Positions 17,955 to 26,689 of a DNA stretch of 64,000 nucleotides are shown piece by piece. The number at the start of each line of letters is the position of its first letter. Position 1 is the first letter of the stretch. This DNA comes from Acidobacteriota bacterium (lineage in GTDB: Bacteria > Acidobacteriota > UBA6911), in NCBI GenBank assembly GCA_016929335.1, contig JAFGIY010000237.1:20822-84821 (forward strand). The letters run 5' to 3'. The translations under genes were made by a program, and so were the position numbers. Below the pieces are notes generated by a model. That model had not been told where the DNA came from, searched no databases, and was given only the letters and a program-made list of their open reading frames with translations.

Positions 17955-18762
17955 TTGTTTGCGGCGAGGCTATGGAAGAGACCCTGCTCTTGAGCACGCT
18001 GCCAAACACGACGCGCTCAACCGGAAAGCTCTTGTTTCGCATGATTGAATTTGCCAGATCTATGGCAGCTGAATCCTGAGAAGGACCATCGACTTTGTTG
18101 ATAAACGGAATAATTTTGGTGCCCGCCTTCCATCCCCTGCATACTCCCTCCGCATGCATAAGAATTTCGGCGGCCAGATCCGGAGTCATCTGCGCTTCTT
18201 CGCGAGCGGGAAAACATTCCATAAACTGCTTCCAGCGAAAGACGACTTCGGGGCCGATCCGGCGATAGAGGCAGTCCATGCCGATGACGGGGACCAGATA
18301 ATCCGCATTTTCCATCAAGACCGGTTCGCTTTTCTTCGGCATTTTAATTGAGAAGCCGGCGGCTCCGTCCGCCTCATTGAGAATTATGGGGAACAGCGCC
18401 CGATCGAAATCATTGACAAAATCCGCTGGAACTCCGCGAAGCAGGGTCGGACTGATGTGGTGGCGAGTAACGGTCAGTTTGGCAGCATTGGATGGACAAC
18501 AGCGGCCGATCCTATCCACCATAAGCTTTAGAAGAGTCAGATTGTCGCTGGACAGAATTACCATGCCTTCGCTTGGATCGGGCGGATGAATTCTTGTCGT
18601 AGTGGTGCTTAAAACAGGTCCTTCATCGCAGTATTCTTCCATTAGTCTTTGGATGAGACTTGTTTTCCCTCCGCCCCCAACAAAATTCACCAGGGCATGA
18701 GACTGAAATGCGAAATGCTCCGAAAACACGCCGTTCCCGTCATTTTTGTTCAGGTTTGCCAT
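17932..18762 (-). CDS. yqeC: YqeC-like selenium-dependent hydroxylase accessory protein
   Basis: A 276-aa P-loop protein. The nucleotide site is NFVGGGGKTS (P-loop at about 28-35), followed by STTTTRI and the characteristic EADGAAG (130-136) and KKSEPVLM region. A late INKVD resembles a guanine-recognition motif. This combination matches the YqeC family, linked by gene context in other bacteria to selenium-dependent molybdenum hydroxylases. I chose ATG 18762 rather than 18843 because the extra N-terminus is unlike the family and overlaps the GT2 gene. Here it overlaps the glycosyltransferase by 23 bases and has no selD, xdhC or molybdenum hydroxylase nearby, so its role is uncertain. Confidence 0.85.
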   Translation of the reverse strand: MANLNKNDGNGVFSEHFAFQSHALVNFVGGGGKTSLIQRLMEEYCDEGPVLSTTTTRIHPPDPSEGMVILSSDNLTLLKLMVDRIGRCCPSNAAKLTVTRHHISPTLLRGVPADFVNDFDRALFPIILNEADGAAGFSIKMPKKSEPVLMENADYLVPVIGMDCLYRRIGPEVVFRWKQFMECFPAREEAQMTPDLAAEILMHAEGVCRGWKAGTKIIPFINKVDGPSQDSAAIDLANSIMRNKSFPVERVVFGSVLKSRVSSIASPQTNGHSTNH

Positions 18763-19738
18763 GTTGTACAGCCTTAGCGTCAACCTTTCTATCGCCGTTC
18801 CATATTTGGCGCACAATATATGGCGTCTTGCCTTGCGATTCAAAATAGGTTCTTATTACCAGCTCGGCAACAAGTCCCATCAGAACGAATTGCACACCCA
18901 AAAGAAAAAGAAAAACAGCAAGGAGAAGCAACGGATTATTATGCGCTTTGACGTTGTTGAAATATTTGTCATATAGGGTTAGCAGCGCAAAAAGGGAACC
19001 TGCGCCGCATGCCATCAATCCAACGCCACCGAAAAAATACATCGGCTTGGTCGAATAGCTGCCAAGCAGTTTTACGGTAATTAAATCGAGAATGACTTTG
19101 AATGTCCGGCCGAGTCCATATTTGCTTGAGCCTGAGATTCTGGGATGATGGCGAACCGGGATCTCGGCAACTTTGGCTCCGGCCCATGAAGCATAAACCG
19201 GTATAAACCTATGCATCTCTCCATATAGACGGATGTGTTCGACCACTTCGCGACGATATCCCTTTAATGTGCAACCGTAATCATGGAGCCGGACACCGCT
19301 GATAAACGATATGAGCAAATTTGCAATTTGGGATGGCAGGCGGCGAGTAAGCCATGCATCCTGACGGCTTTTTCTCCAGCAACTGACGACGTCGTATCCT
19401 TCCCGGAGTTTTGCCAGGATAGCCGGTATATCGCGGGGATCGTTCTGCAAATCCGCATCCATAGGAATCAGGATGCTGCCGCCGGCATAATCAAATCCTG
19501 CCGCCATGGCAGCAGTCTGTCCGAAATTCCGGCGGAATTGGATGACCCTGATGTGAGGATATTGAGCAGACAGCCTTGCGATGCAGGCATCGCTTCCATC
19601 GGTGCTTCCATCATCGATCAACAGGATCTCGAATTCTTCGCCGGATGGCTCAAGCGTTTGCATGAGCGTCGTTAAGAACAACTCCAGGTTTTCCCGTTCG
19701 TTATATATCGGAACAATGATGGATATCTTTTCGCTCAT
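18740..19738 (-). CDS. Family 2 glycosyltransferase, polyprenyl-phosphate type (DPM1/ArnC-like)
   Basis: The 332-aa enzyme has a cytoplasmic GT-A domain (IIVPIYNERENL at 7-18, IDDGSTDGS at 41-49, the nucleotide-sugar-binding MDADLQNDP at 93-101, and RRNFGQTAAM) followed by two hydrophobic segments at about 230-290. This is the layout of enzymes that transfer a sugar from a nucleotide donor to undecaprenyl phosphate on the inner face of the membrane, as ArnC and GtrB do. The sugar cannot be told from sequence. It overlaps the flippase-like gene by an ATGA junction, and an ArnT-like transferase comes next upstream, so the three probably form one pathway. Confidence 0.9.
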   Translation of the reverse strand: MSEKISIIVPIYNERENLELFLTTLMQTLEPSGEEFEILLIDDGSTDGSDACIARLSAQYPHIRVIQFRRNFGQTAAMAAGFDYAGGSILIPMDADLQNDPRDIPAILAKLREGYDVVSCWRKSRQDAWLTRRLPSQIANLLISFISGVRLHDYGCTLKGYRREVVEHIRLYGEMHRFIPVYASWAGAKVAEIPVRHHPRISGSSKYGLGRTFKVILDLITVKLLGSYSTKPMYFFGGVGLMACGAGSLFALLTLYDKYFNNVKAHNNPLLLLAVFLFLLGVQFVLMGLVAELVIRTYFESQGKTPYIVRQIWNGDRKVDAKAVQHGKPEQK

Positions 19739-20715
19739 GAAAATTCGGTTTCCATCGCAGCGAGCTGCTGCATGTCATTTCGGTTGCGGAAGAAAATGTA
19801 GACAATTCCTCCAGGCAAAGAAGAAAGAATGATCACAACAGAGGAAAGCAGGCCAAGCGCAATGCAGGACGCCGGTGCAACTCCGATGGCTCCAAAAAGA
19901 CTCATGAAGGCGTATTCCCGCAATCCCATCCCGTTCAGGCTGATCGGGATCATCGATATCAACGTAATGACCGGCACAAAAACAAAGAACCAGAAGGGGT
20001 CGATTTCAAGTCGAAGCCCCAGTGCCAAAATCCAGGTGACCGCGATTACGAGGAATTGATTGATAAAGGAAATAAAAAGCGATCCCAGGAGCAGAATCCG
20101 ATGCTGTCCCATAATCTGGAATGCATTCGAGATCAGATCCACTTTCGTGGCGATTTTTGGCAAATGCAGTCGGCGAAGCAAATTCGTCAGCCGTCGATGA
20201 AAATAGGGGGCAAAAATTCCGATGTTTCCTGCCACAAATACTGCAAATGCGCCCCAGATGATGAGAGATACCGGAATTCCAGGCACACGGACCGGATAAA
20301 TGAGAATAGCAACACAGGCAATGATCATCATTGCAAACATGCCGGCATCCCGGTCCAGGAATGTTGATGCGAAGCTTTGCGCATAGGATTTGGAAGGTCT
20401 TCCTGCGTAGTACATCTTTACCACATCCCCGCCCACCACTGTGGGAAAGGTCAGATTGAAGAAAAGACCGATGCAATAAATGCCAAAAAGATTCGGTATG
20501 GATAAAACAGGCATCAATGGCCGCATCAGCAATTTCCAGCGATAGATACAAATAAAATGCGCGATCCAAAGCACAAGGAACGCAAGGAGCAGTATGTCCA
20601 GGCGGGCGTTTTTCAGCGTATCGCCGAAATGCTGGAAATCTATCTTGGTAAAAATGTAATAAAACAATAGAGCCGTAACTAGCAGTTTCGTGCAGGCAAA
20701 TAGCTTGGTCTTCAT
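19735..20715 (-). CDS. Flippase-like membrane protein (lysylphosphatidylglycerol synthase TM family)
   Basis: A 326-aa integral membrane protein with about eight hydrophobic segments. The family landmarks are present: RWKLLMRPL, LFFNLTFPTVVGGDVVKMYY, a DRDAGM motif and, near the C-terminus, ISLNGMGLREYAF. This is the UPF0104/MprF-flippase-like domain without a lysyl-transferase part, so it does not itself make lysyl-phosphatidylglycerol. By position, overlapping both a GT2 enzyme and an ArnT-like enzyme by ATGA junctions, it may move the lipid-linked sugar across the inner membrane. That is inference. Confidence 0.88.
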   Translation of the reverse strand: MKTKLFACTKLLVTALLFYYIFTKIDFQHFGDTLKNARLDILLLAFLVLWIAHFICIYRWKLLMRPLMPVLSIPNLFGIYCIGLFFNLTFPTVVGGDVVKMYYAGRPSKSYAQSFASTFLDRDAGMFAMMIIACVAILIYPVRVPGIPVSLIIWGAFAVFVAGNIGIFAPYFHRRLTNLLRRLHLPKIATKVDLISNAFQIMGQHRILLLGSLFISFINQFLVIAVTWILALGLRLEIDPFWFFVFVPVITLISMIPISLNGMGLREYAFMSLFGAIGVAPASCIALGLLSSVVIILSSLPGGIVYIFFRNRNDMQQLAAMETEFS

Positions 20716-22466
20716 GATCTCGAGCGATCCTCGGAAGAGTCGGATTTTATGTCGGCGCGGTTGGATATCAGAAAAAGATCCTCGCCGGCGGCATATTCCG
20801 GATTGAAAAGCGCATCAAATCGCAATGAAAAGCGGGGATTCCGGTCCAGAATATGGGTTTCCAAATCCTTATCATCAGCAATGTAGTTATAGTCCTTTTC
20901 AGCCAGAATGCAAAATACTCGCTTTTCTGACCGAAGCCTGATCTTCAACCGTTCGGCGTCGTATTCTTCGAAAATCGGACGCCTCAGGTAATACACCATG
21001 CTGGGTAGTGCAGTGCGAAAATAGCCTGTTTCATCCCCTGAATCCAGCCGCTTTTCAATTAATCGGCAAAAACGCTTTACCGGCCGATAATGCTCCAATT
21101 CAGGCAGATAAATTGTCGCGCACATCAAATAAACAGCCCAAAGAGTTGCTGCGAGACCAACCATGCAGCGCGCCAGCTTCCTGCGAAGCACACTCCATAT
21201 AAGGATGACGGCTCCGGCCGCCAGCACTATCGACGGGGCGTAGTGTAACACGATATGGATATTCGGCATAAAGGAGCGGAAAAAATAGGGAGCCAGAATC
21301 GCCAAAGAAACGAGAAGGATGCCCGATAGCGCAAATCCCAGAAACCAGCAGGATGGCGAGAAAACATTCGGAGAATTTTTTTCAACGGTCTCTGAAGAAT
21401 CTCCGCTGCTGGAATCTTTCTGTGAATGGTCCGAGGCTCTTTTCCCTTTTATGGTTTTGTCCAAAATCCCTGAAAGGATGATCGCCGCAACCGGATAGAT
21501 TGGGGCAATATAGTATTCCTGCTTGTTCTTGGACAGAGAAAATAAAACAAAGGAGAATACACACCAGATGAGCGGCAATCCAAAGGAGAGGCTTCTGATC
21601 GGTTGCTCGGTTTTTCTATAGAGCCGGAGCAGATAGAAAGCGCATAAAAGCAGAACAGCCCACGGGAAAAAGTCAATCATTGCAACTGGGAAATAATAAA
21701 AGAATCCTCTGGATGGTCCCATGGTTTCAGAAGCAAAGCGGCCGATATTGTCCCTTAAGAAAAACGGCTCAATATATGTCCAGCCATGCGACAGGAAGAT
21801 TGCCGCATACCAGGGCAGAATGATAACGGCAAGAATCGTGGCCCCTATCATAGGATAAAGGTCACGCAACTTCAGGCGGCGTCCACAAAGCATCCATAAA
21901 ATGCAGGCTGATCCCGGAATGATGAGAGCAACGGGCCCCTTGGTCAAAAAACCCAGACCGGCAAAGAGATAGGCAAAAGCCCAGTTCCGCAGTCCTCCTT
22001 TAAGGACAGCGCGCACGATGAAGAACAGAGTCCCGATTAGAAAAAGCAAGAGCAGAATATCAATCGGCAATCGGCGAGCCAGGATGAAAATACGGGGTAC
22101 CGTAGCGGTAATAGCGGCAGCGATGAGGGCGGCCTTCGGACCGAACAGCATACGGGCAATGCCATAAGAAAACAGGATTATGCCAATGGCCGCGAGTGCG
22201 CTCGGCAGGCGGACAGCAAACTCATTAACGCCGAAAAGTTTGTAGGAGAGCAGGATAATCCAGTACGTTAAGGGAGGCTTTTGAGCGCGCGGCCCAAAGT
22301 TAAATTGAGGAGCCAGGTAGTCACCGCTTTCCAGCATCTCGCGGGGCGTTTCTGCATAAAATGCCTCATTGGCATCCCAAATGGATGACGTTCCCAGGCT
22401 GACGCAATAGGGCAAACACAGCGCCAACAAGATCATGATATGTTTGTAAGAGCGATGAGGTCGCAT
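20712..22466 (-). CDS. ArnT-like glycosyltransferase (GT83/PMT_2 family)
   Basis: A 584-aa multi-spanning membrane enzyme. The first periplasmic loop has the GT-C signature SIWDANEAFYAETPREMLESGDY with acidic residues, followed by QKPPLTYW, as in ArnT, which moves aminoarabinose from undecaprenyl phosphate to lipid A. About eleven to twelve hydrophobic segments are followed by a soluble C-terminal region of about 150 residues. A short hydrophilic Ser/Lys-rich insert near 340-365 divides the membrane part. The substrate is not known; no arnA, arnB or arnD homologue is in the window. It is the first gene after mutS in the minus-strand group and ends in an ATGA overlap with the flippase-like gene. 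Confidence 0.88.
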   Translation of the reverse strand: MRPHRSYKHIMILLALCLPYCVSLGTSSIWDANEAFYAETPREMLESGDYLAPQFNFGPRAQKPPLTYWIILLSYKLFGVNEFAVRLPSALAAIGIILFSYGIARMLFGPKAALIAAAITATVPRIFILARRLPIDILLLLFLIGTLFFIVRAVLKGGLRNWAFAYLFAGLGFLTKGPVALIIPGSACILWMLCGRRLKLRDLYPMIGATILAVIILPWYAAIFLSHGWTYIEPFFLRDNIGRFASETMGPSRGFFYYFPVAMIDFFPWAVLLLCAFYLLRLYRKTEQPIRSLSFGLPLIWCVFSFVLFSLSKNKQEYYIAPIYPVAAIILSGILDKTIKGKRASDHSQKDSSSGDSSETVEKNSPNVFSPSCWFLGFALSGILLVSLAILAPYFFRSFMPNIHIVLHYAPSIVLAAGAVILIWSVLRRKLARCMVGLAATLWAVYLMCATIYLPELEHYRPVKRFCRLIEKRLDSGDETGYFRTALPSMVYYLRRPIFEEYDAERLKIRLRSEKRVFCILAEKDYNYIADDKDLETHILDRNPRFSLRFDALFNPEYAAGEDLFLISNRADIKSDSSEDRSRS

Positions 22467-22520
22467 TAGGCTCCGGCAGCCATATCAGAAGCCTGTAAAA
22501 ATTTCCATAATAGAGAGGCC

Positions 22521-25022
22521 CTAAAAAAGAGACTTCTGCATTTCATCCAGGACCTCATCTGTAGACCGTCTTCGAGCCTTGCCGGTCAAATCGATCTCCT
22601 TCCGCTCCAGGCGCTCCAGTATTTCATGGGCCCTGGTAAGGACCTCCCGAGGCATGCCTGCCAATCGGGCTACTTCAATGCCATAGCTTTTATCCGCTAC
22701 CCCGGGTGTCACTTTGCGCAGAAATACGATCTCTTTGCCGACTTCCTGGATAGCCATACAGCAATTTTTGACTCCGTGATGTACTTCGGCCAACTTGGTC
22801 AGTTCGTGGTAATGAGTTGCAAATAGAGTCTTGCATCGCGGAAAGGAGTTCTGAACCAGGTATTCGGCGATAGCCCACGCCAGCGAAAGGCCATCAAACG
22901 TTGCCGTCCCCCGACCGACTTCGTCCAGGAGGATCAGACTGCGACTGGTGGCAGTGTTCAGGATATTGGCCGTTTCAATCATTTCAACCATAAAAGTCGA
23001 CCGGCCTCTCGCAAGGTTATCCGAGGCTCCGACGCGCGTATAGATACGATCGATGCATCCGAGACGTGCTTCTTTTGCGGGAACGAAGGAACCCATTTGA
23101 GCCAGAATTACAATAAGCGCAGTCTGGCGAAGATAGGTCGATTTTCCACCCATGTTGGGACCGGTCAGGATGGTCAACTGATCCGTCGTCGAATTAAGAT
23201 ACAAATCATTTGGAATAAAGGGGCGGCTTTGCAGTTCAACTACGGGGTGGCGTCCAAGTCGTATGTATATTTCATCGCCATTTGTCAGTTTTGGCCGAAC
23301 ATAATCATTTTTAACAGCGACCTCCGATAGAGAAGCATATGTGTCCAACTCCCCGAGAAAGCGCGCTGTGGACTGAACGCGCATTCCCTGCGCTGCGACC
23401 GCCTTGCGGATTTGAGCAAACAGCTCCTTTTCCAGGACAGCTATGCGCTCTTCGGCGCCGAGCACCTTCTCCTCATACTGCTGAAGCTCATTGGTAATGA
23501 AGCGCTCACAATTCACCAGCGTCTGTTTGCGGATATAGTGCTGTGGGACAAGATGAAGGTTGGATTTTGTAACCTCGATGAAGTAGCCAAAAACCTGATT
23601 GAATTTGACCTTGAGAGAAGATATCCCCGTATTTTGTCGTTCACGGGCTTCCAACGAAGCGATGAATCCTTTGCCGCTATGCCGGATCGATCGCAGTTCG
23701 TCCAACTCCTGATGATAACCTTCCCTAATTATTCCCGGCTCATTGATCGAAGCGGGAGGATCCTGGGATAAGGCCCTTTCAATTAAAGCCACAACGTCGT
23801 CCAGATCATCCAGGTTTTCGCGAATTTCATTCAGGCGCGGAGCCGACAGCTCTGTCAGAAGAAGACGGAGGTCCGGAACAACTCTGAGGGAATCGCGAAG
23901 AGCAAGAAGCTCGCGAGGCCCTGCGACTCCAATCATCACGCGGCTTATAAGCCTTTCCAGGTCGTGAACACCCGCCAGTTTAGAGGTGATGCGCCCATGA
24001 AGCTGGATGCCGGTCGTCAGAGCCCGAATGGCATCCTGGCGCCGTTCAAGTGCATTCAAATCCAGCAGAGGCAACAGCAGCCAGGATTTCAACAGTCTGG
24101 CTCCCATTCCGGTTCGGGTAAGGTCCAGAAAGGAGAGAAGGGATCCCTTTTTCGATCCATCCAGTGTGTGTATCAGCTCCAGGTTGGCGACCGTGGAGGC
24201 ATCCAGTTTCATAAAATCGGAGGGCTCAAAAAAGCGCAGTGCCGCTATTTTCCCAAGAGACTCGAGCTGCGAATCGCGAAGGTAGTGAATCAATGCGCCG
24301 GCAGCGCAAACGGAAAGAGTCTGTCCTGAAGCGCCAAAGCCGTCCAGACTGGCTACGTTAAAGTGCTCGAGAAGCATACGCTGCGCATAGTCGAGGTTGA
24401 AAGCCCATTCGTCGACGGGACTTGAGACCCATTCTTCGCACCAGTCACGGAAGAGGCGTTGACGCAATTCGCTGCTGGCTTGTTCGGGCGTAACAAGCTC
24501 CCTGGGAGAGAACCGGGTCAATTCATCAATAGCCTTTTGCCAGTCGTTTTCACCGATGAATTGAGTCGCCAGGAAATCAGCTGTCGAAAGATCCATAAAG
24601 GCTAATCCGACTCCCTGTTCCGTAACATAGAAGCTTCCCAGATAGTTGTGATCTTTGGGCTCCAGGAGCATTTCTTCGACGACGGTTCCAGGAGTTAAAA
24701 CCCGCGTGACTTCCCGGTGAACCAGCTTCTTGGCGGTCCGGGGATCTTCGACCTGTTCGCAGATGGCAATCTTATAGCCCTTTTTCATAAGCCGGGCGAT
24801 ATAGCCGTCGACGGAATGATAAGGAACTCCGCACATTGGAATGGGGGCTCCGCTCTTATCTTTGTTACGCGATGTAAGGGTGATTTCGAGTTCGCGAGAC
24901 GCCAGTACCGCATCTTCATAAAACATCTCGTAAAAATCACCGAGACGGAAAAATACCAATTTGCCGGGAAAGCGGCGCTTGACCTCATGGTACTGCTTCA
25001 TCATGGGTGTGAGGTCTTCCAT
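22521..25022 (-). CDS. mutS: DNA mismatch repair protein MutS
   Basis: Recognises mismatches and small loops. The mismatch-wedge motif GDFYEMF lies at residues 28-34. The connector, lever and clamp domains follow, and the ATPase has Walker A GPNMGGKST near 619-627, then DELGRG-type Walker B (LLDEVGRGT) and FATHYHEL. The length of 833 aa is typical for MutS1. I chose ATG 25022 over the adjacent GTG 25025; an AGAG lies just upstream. It heads the minus-strand group that runs to rarA. The C-terminal region is short, so tetramerisation and beta-clamp contact may be weak. Confidence 0.97.
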   Translation of the reverse strand: MEDLTPMMKQYHEVKRRFPGKLVFFRLGDFYEMFYEDAVLASRELEITLTSRNKDKSGAPIPMCGVPYHSVDGYIARLMKKGYKIAICEQVEDPRTAKKLVHREVTRVLTPGTVVEEMLLEPKDHNYLGSFYVTEQGVGLAFMDLSTADFLATQFIGENDWQKAIDELTRFSPRELVTPEQASSELRQRLFRDWCEEWVSSPVDEWAFNLDYAQRMLLEHFNVASLDGFGASGQTLSVCAAGALIHYLRDSQLESLGKIAALRFFEPSDFMKLDASTVANLELIHTLDGSKKGSLLSFLDLTRTGMGARLLKSWLLLPLLDLNALERRQDAIRALTTGIQLHGRITSKLAGVHDLERLISRVMIGVAGPRELLALRDSLRVVPDLRLLLTELSAPRLNEIRENLDDLDDVVALIERALSQDPPASINEPGIIREGYHQELDELRSIRHSGKGFIASLEARERQNTGISSLKVKFNQVFGYFIEVTKSNLHLVPQHYIRKQTLVNCERFITNELQQYEEKVLGAEERIAVLEKELFAQIRKAVAAQGMRVQSTARFLGELDTYASLSEVAVKNDYVRPKLTNGDEIYIRLGRHPVVELQSRPFIPNDLYLNSTTDQLTILTGPNMGGKSTYLRQTALIVILAQMGSFVPAKEARLGCIDRIYTRVGASDNLARGRSTFMVEMIETANILNTATSRSLILLDEVGRGTATFDGLSLAWAIAEYLVQNSFPRCKTLFATHYHELTKLAEVHHGVKNCCMAIQEVGKEIVFLRKVTPGVADKSYGIEVARLAGMPREVLTRAHEILERLERKEIDLTGKARRRSTDEVLDEMQKSLF

Positions 25023-25178
25023 CACGCTCTTTTCTTCATCTTCAGCAAAAAGTAATAAAACCGTGGGCGATGCAGCCTGCGATAAATAGCCAAATTCGAG
25101 GGAGATGATCCGGAGGAAACAGGTAAACCCGGATTTTCACAGATCCATTCTTCCCAAGCGGTATCTGGTCATAAATCC

Positions 25179-25207
25179 TTGTATATCAAGAGGCTGCAGT
25201 ATATAAT
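25179..25207 (+). promoter_or_regulatory. Sigma-70 promoter for tsaB-rimI
   Basis: TTGTAT (25179-25184), 17-base spacer, and a perfect TATAAT (25202-25207). The expected start of transcription is near 25214, only about 15 bases before the tsaB ATG at 25229, leaving no room for a good ribosome-binding site. The 206-base gap to mutS should also hold the mutS promoter, which I cannot place. Confidence 0.65.
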
Positions 25208-25228
25208 GCGGTTCCTGCTATTGTCAAT

Positions 25229-25930
25229 ATGATGCCCCATAGACCAGATCCACGAATACTGGCTTTTGATACTTCAAGCGTGCGAGGGAGTATCGCATTA
25301 CTGGAGGGAGATGAACCGTGCGGTGAGGTAAGGCTGCATTCACTTCAAACCCATTCGACCAATCTTCTTAGCTCAATCGACTTTCTGCTCAGCAACTCAG
25401 GCTGGACGCTCAAGGATCTGAATCTTATCGCCGTGGGAAATGGGCCCGGTTCCTTCACGGGAATACGGATAGGTATTGCAACCGCTCTTGGATTTTCGCG
25501 CTCGCTTTCCATTCCATTCGCCGGAATATCGGGATTAGATGCTTTGGCGCACCAGGTATCTTATCTTGAAGGACGGATTGGGGTCATCCTGAATGCGCAC
25601 AGGTCACAAGCCTTTTATGCCGAATATGTTGGAGAAAAGGGGCGAATCCGCAAAAGTCAAAAATCGCAGCTTATTGATATTTCTGCTCTTGAACATCACC
25701 TCCGCGACAGGCATTTATATCTAGTCGGAGATACAGATTTATGCCGATTGGATGGATCGAAAGCTGTGTCTCCTGCATGGCCGCGTCTCGTTTCGACAGA
25801 TCTATTCCTGGCGGTTGGAATAGGCCGGTTAGCTTTGGCGAACAAACGGAAATGGCGTTCGAGTGATTCCGTTATATCCGAACCAACATACATAAGGCCT
25901 CCGGATGCCCTCAAAAAGAAGAAACATTGA
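25229..25930 (+). CDS. tsaB: tRNA threonylcarbamoyladenosine biosynthesis protein TsaB
   Basis: Scaffold partner of TsaD in making t6A at position 37 of ANN-decoding tRNAs. It has the ASKHA fold signature (LAFDTSSVRGSIALL near 11-25) and GNGPGSFTGIRIGIA near 69-83, which is diagnostic for TsaB. It lacks the metal-binding histidines of TsaD, as expected. The 233-aa length is normal. Two ATG codons (25229 and 25232) are adjacent; no Shine-Dalgarno is evident, and the leader is predicted to be about 15 bases. rimI overlaps its 3' end, the usual tsaB-rimI pairing. Confidence 0.93.
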   Translation: MMPHRPDPRILAFDTSSVRGSIALLEGDEPCGEVRLHSLQTHSTNLLSSIDFLLSNSGWTLKDLNLIAVGNGPGSFTGIRIGIATALGFSRSLSIPFAGISGLDALAHQVSYLEGRIGVILNAHRSQAFYAEYVGEKGRIRKSQKSQLIDISALEHHLRDRHLYLVGDTDLCRLDGSKAVSPAWPRLVSTDLFLAVGIGRLALANKRKWRSSDSVISEPTYIRPPDALKKKKH

Positions 25931-26396
25931 GATGGTTTCAAATTGCTATCTTGCCCGTCTCACAGTGGAAGACGTTACCCTGTTGCAGCCGCTGGAAGAG
26001 CAGATTCAACTGGCTTTTTGGGGGCTGGAAAACTATCGGCGCTTCCTGGAGGAGTTCCCCGAATACTTCGGTTCCAAAGCCGTTATGATTACGGAAGCCG
26101 GCGAAACAAGGCTGATCGGCTTCTTCCTGGCGCGGTCTATTTATGACAATCTGGAAATCCTGAAGCTCGGCGTTTTCCCCGAATGCCAGCGGCAGGGAAT
26201 CGGCACGAGTCTAATGGAATCGGCTTACGCAGAAGGTCTGCGCCGGGGATGCAATCGCTGTTTTCTCGAAGTCCGCAAATCCAACCAAAGCGCCATTCAA
26301 TTTTACTACAATCACAGTTTCCGGATTGCGGGTACACGGGTTGATTACTATACAGACCCGATCGAAGATGCCTGGATAATGGAAAAGACGCTGTAA
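25905..26396 (+). CDS. rimI: RimI-like ribosomal protein S18 alanine N-acetyltransferase
   Basis: A GNAT acetyltransferase of about 150-163 aa. The acetyl-CoA site is visible as the LKLGVFPECQRQGIGTSLM block, followed by LEVRKSNQSAIQFYYNHSF, which is close to the RimI pattern LEVRxSNxxAxxLYxxxGF. Two starts are possible: ATG 25905, with AAGG seven bases upstream and a 26-base overlap with tsaB, or ATG 25932, one base after the tsaB stop. The first is given here. The link to tsaB supports RimI rather than another GNAT. Confidence 0.88.
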   Translation: MPSKRRNIEMVSNCYLARLTVEDVTLLQPLEEQIQLAFWGLENYRRFLEEFPEYFGSKAVMITEAGETRLIGFFLARSIYDNLEILKLGVFPECQRQGIGTSLMESAYAEGLRRGCNRCFLEVRKSNQSAIQFYYNHSFRIAGTRVDYYTDPIEDAWIMEKTL

Positions 26397-26601
26397 TTTC
26401 CGGCAATCCAGTTCCACAGAGGCGATTTTTAAATCCCTTGAACGCGCAATCATATACTCCGGTTTCCAAAAAGCAGTCGAATACGAAGCGGATCACGGCC
26501 GCGAGCCTTTTTGGCTATGGATTGGATTTCTTTTGCTTTAGAGTATGGAATCCACGAGTGGAATAGAGTCTATTAGCCTACTAAAAGATGCTGAAAAAGC
26601 T

Positions 26602-26629
26602 TTGGACGCGATGGCAATTTGACTAGAAT
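26602..26629 (+). promoter_or_regulatory. Candidate promoter for the solute-binding lipoprotein
   Basis: TTGGAC (26602-26607), 16-base spacer and TAGAAT (26624-26629), about 55 bases before the TTG start at 26690. The rest of the 293-base gap from 26397 shows no gene or RNA that I can support. Confidence 0.45.
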
Positions 26630-26689
26630 ACCCATTGTCATGTCAGGTTTGGGTTGTTGAGCTCTTATTTCCCTCCAAGGAGGTTCGAC

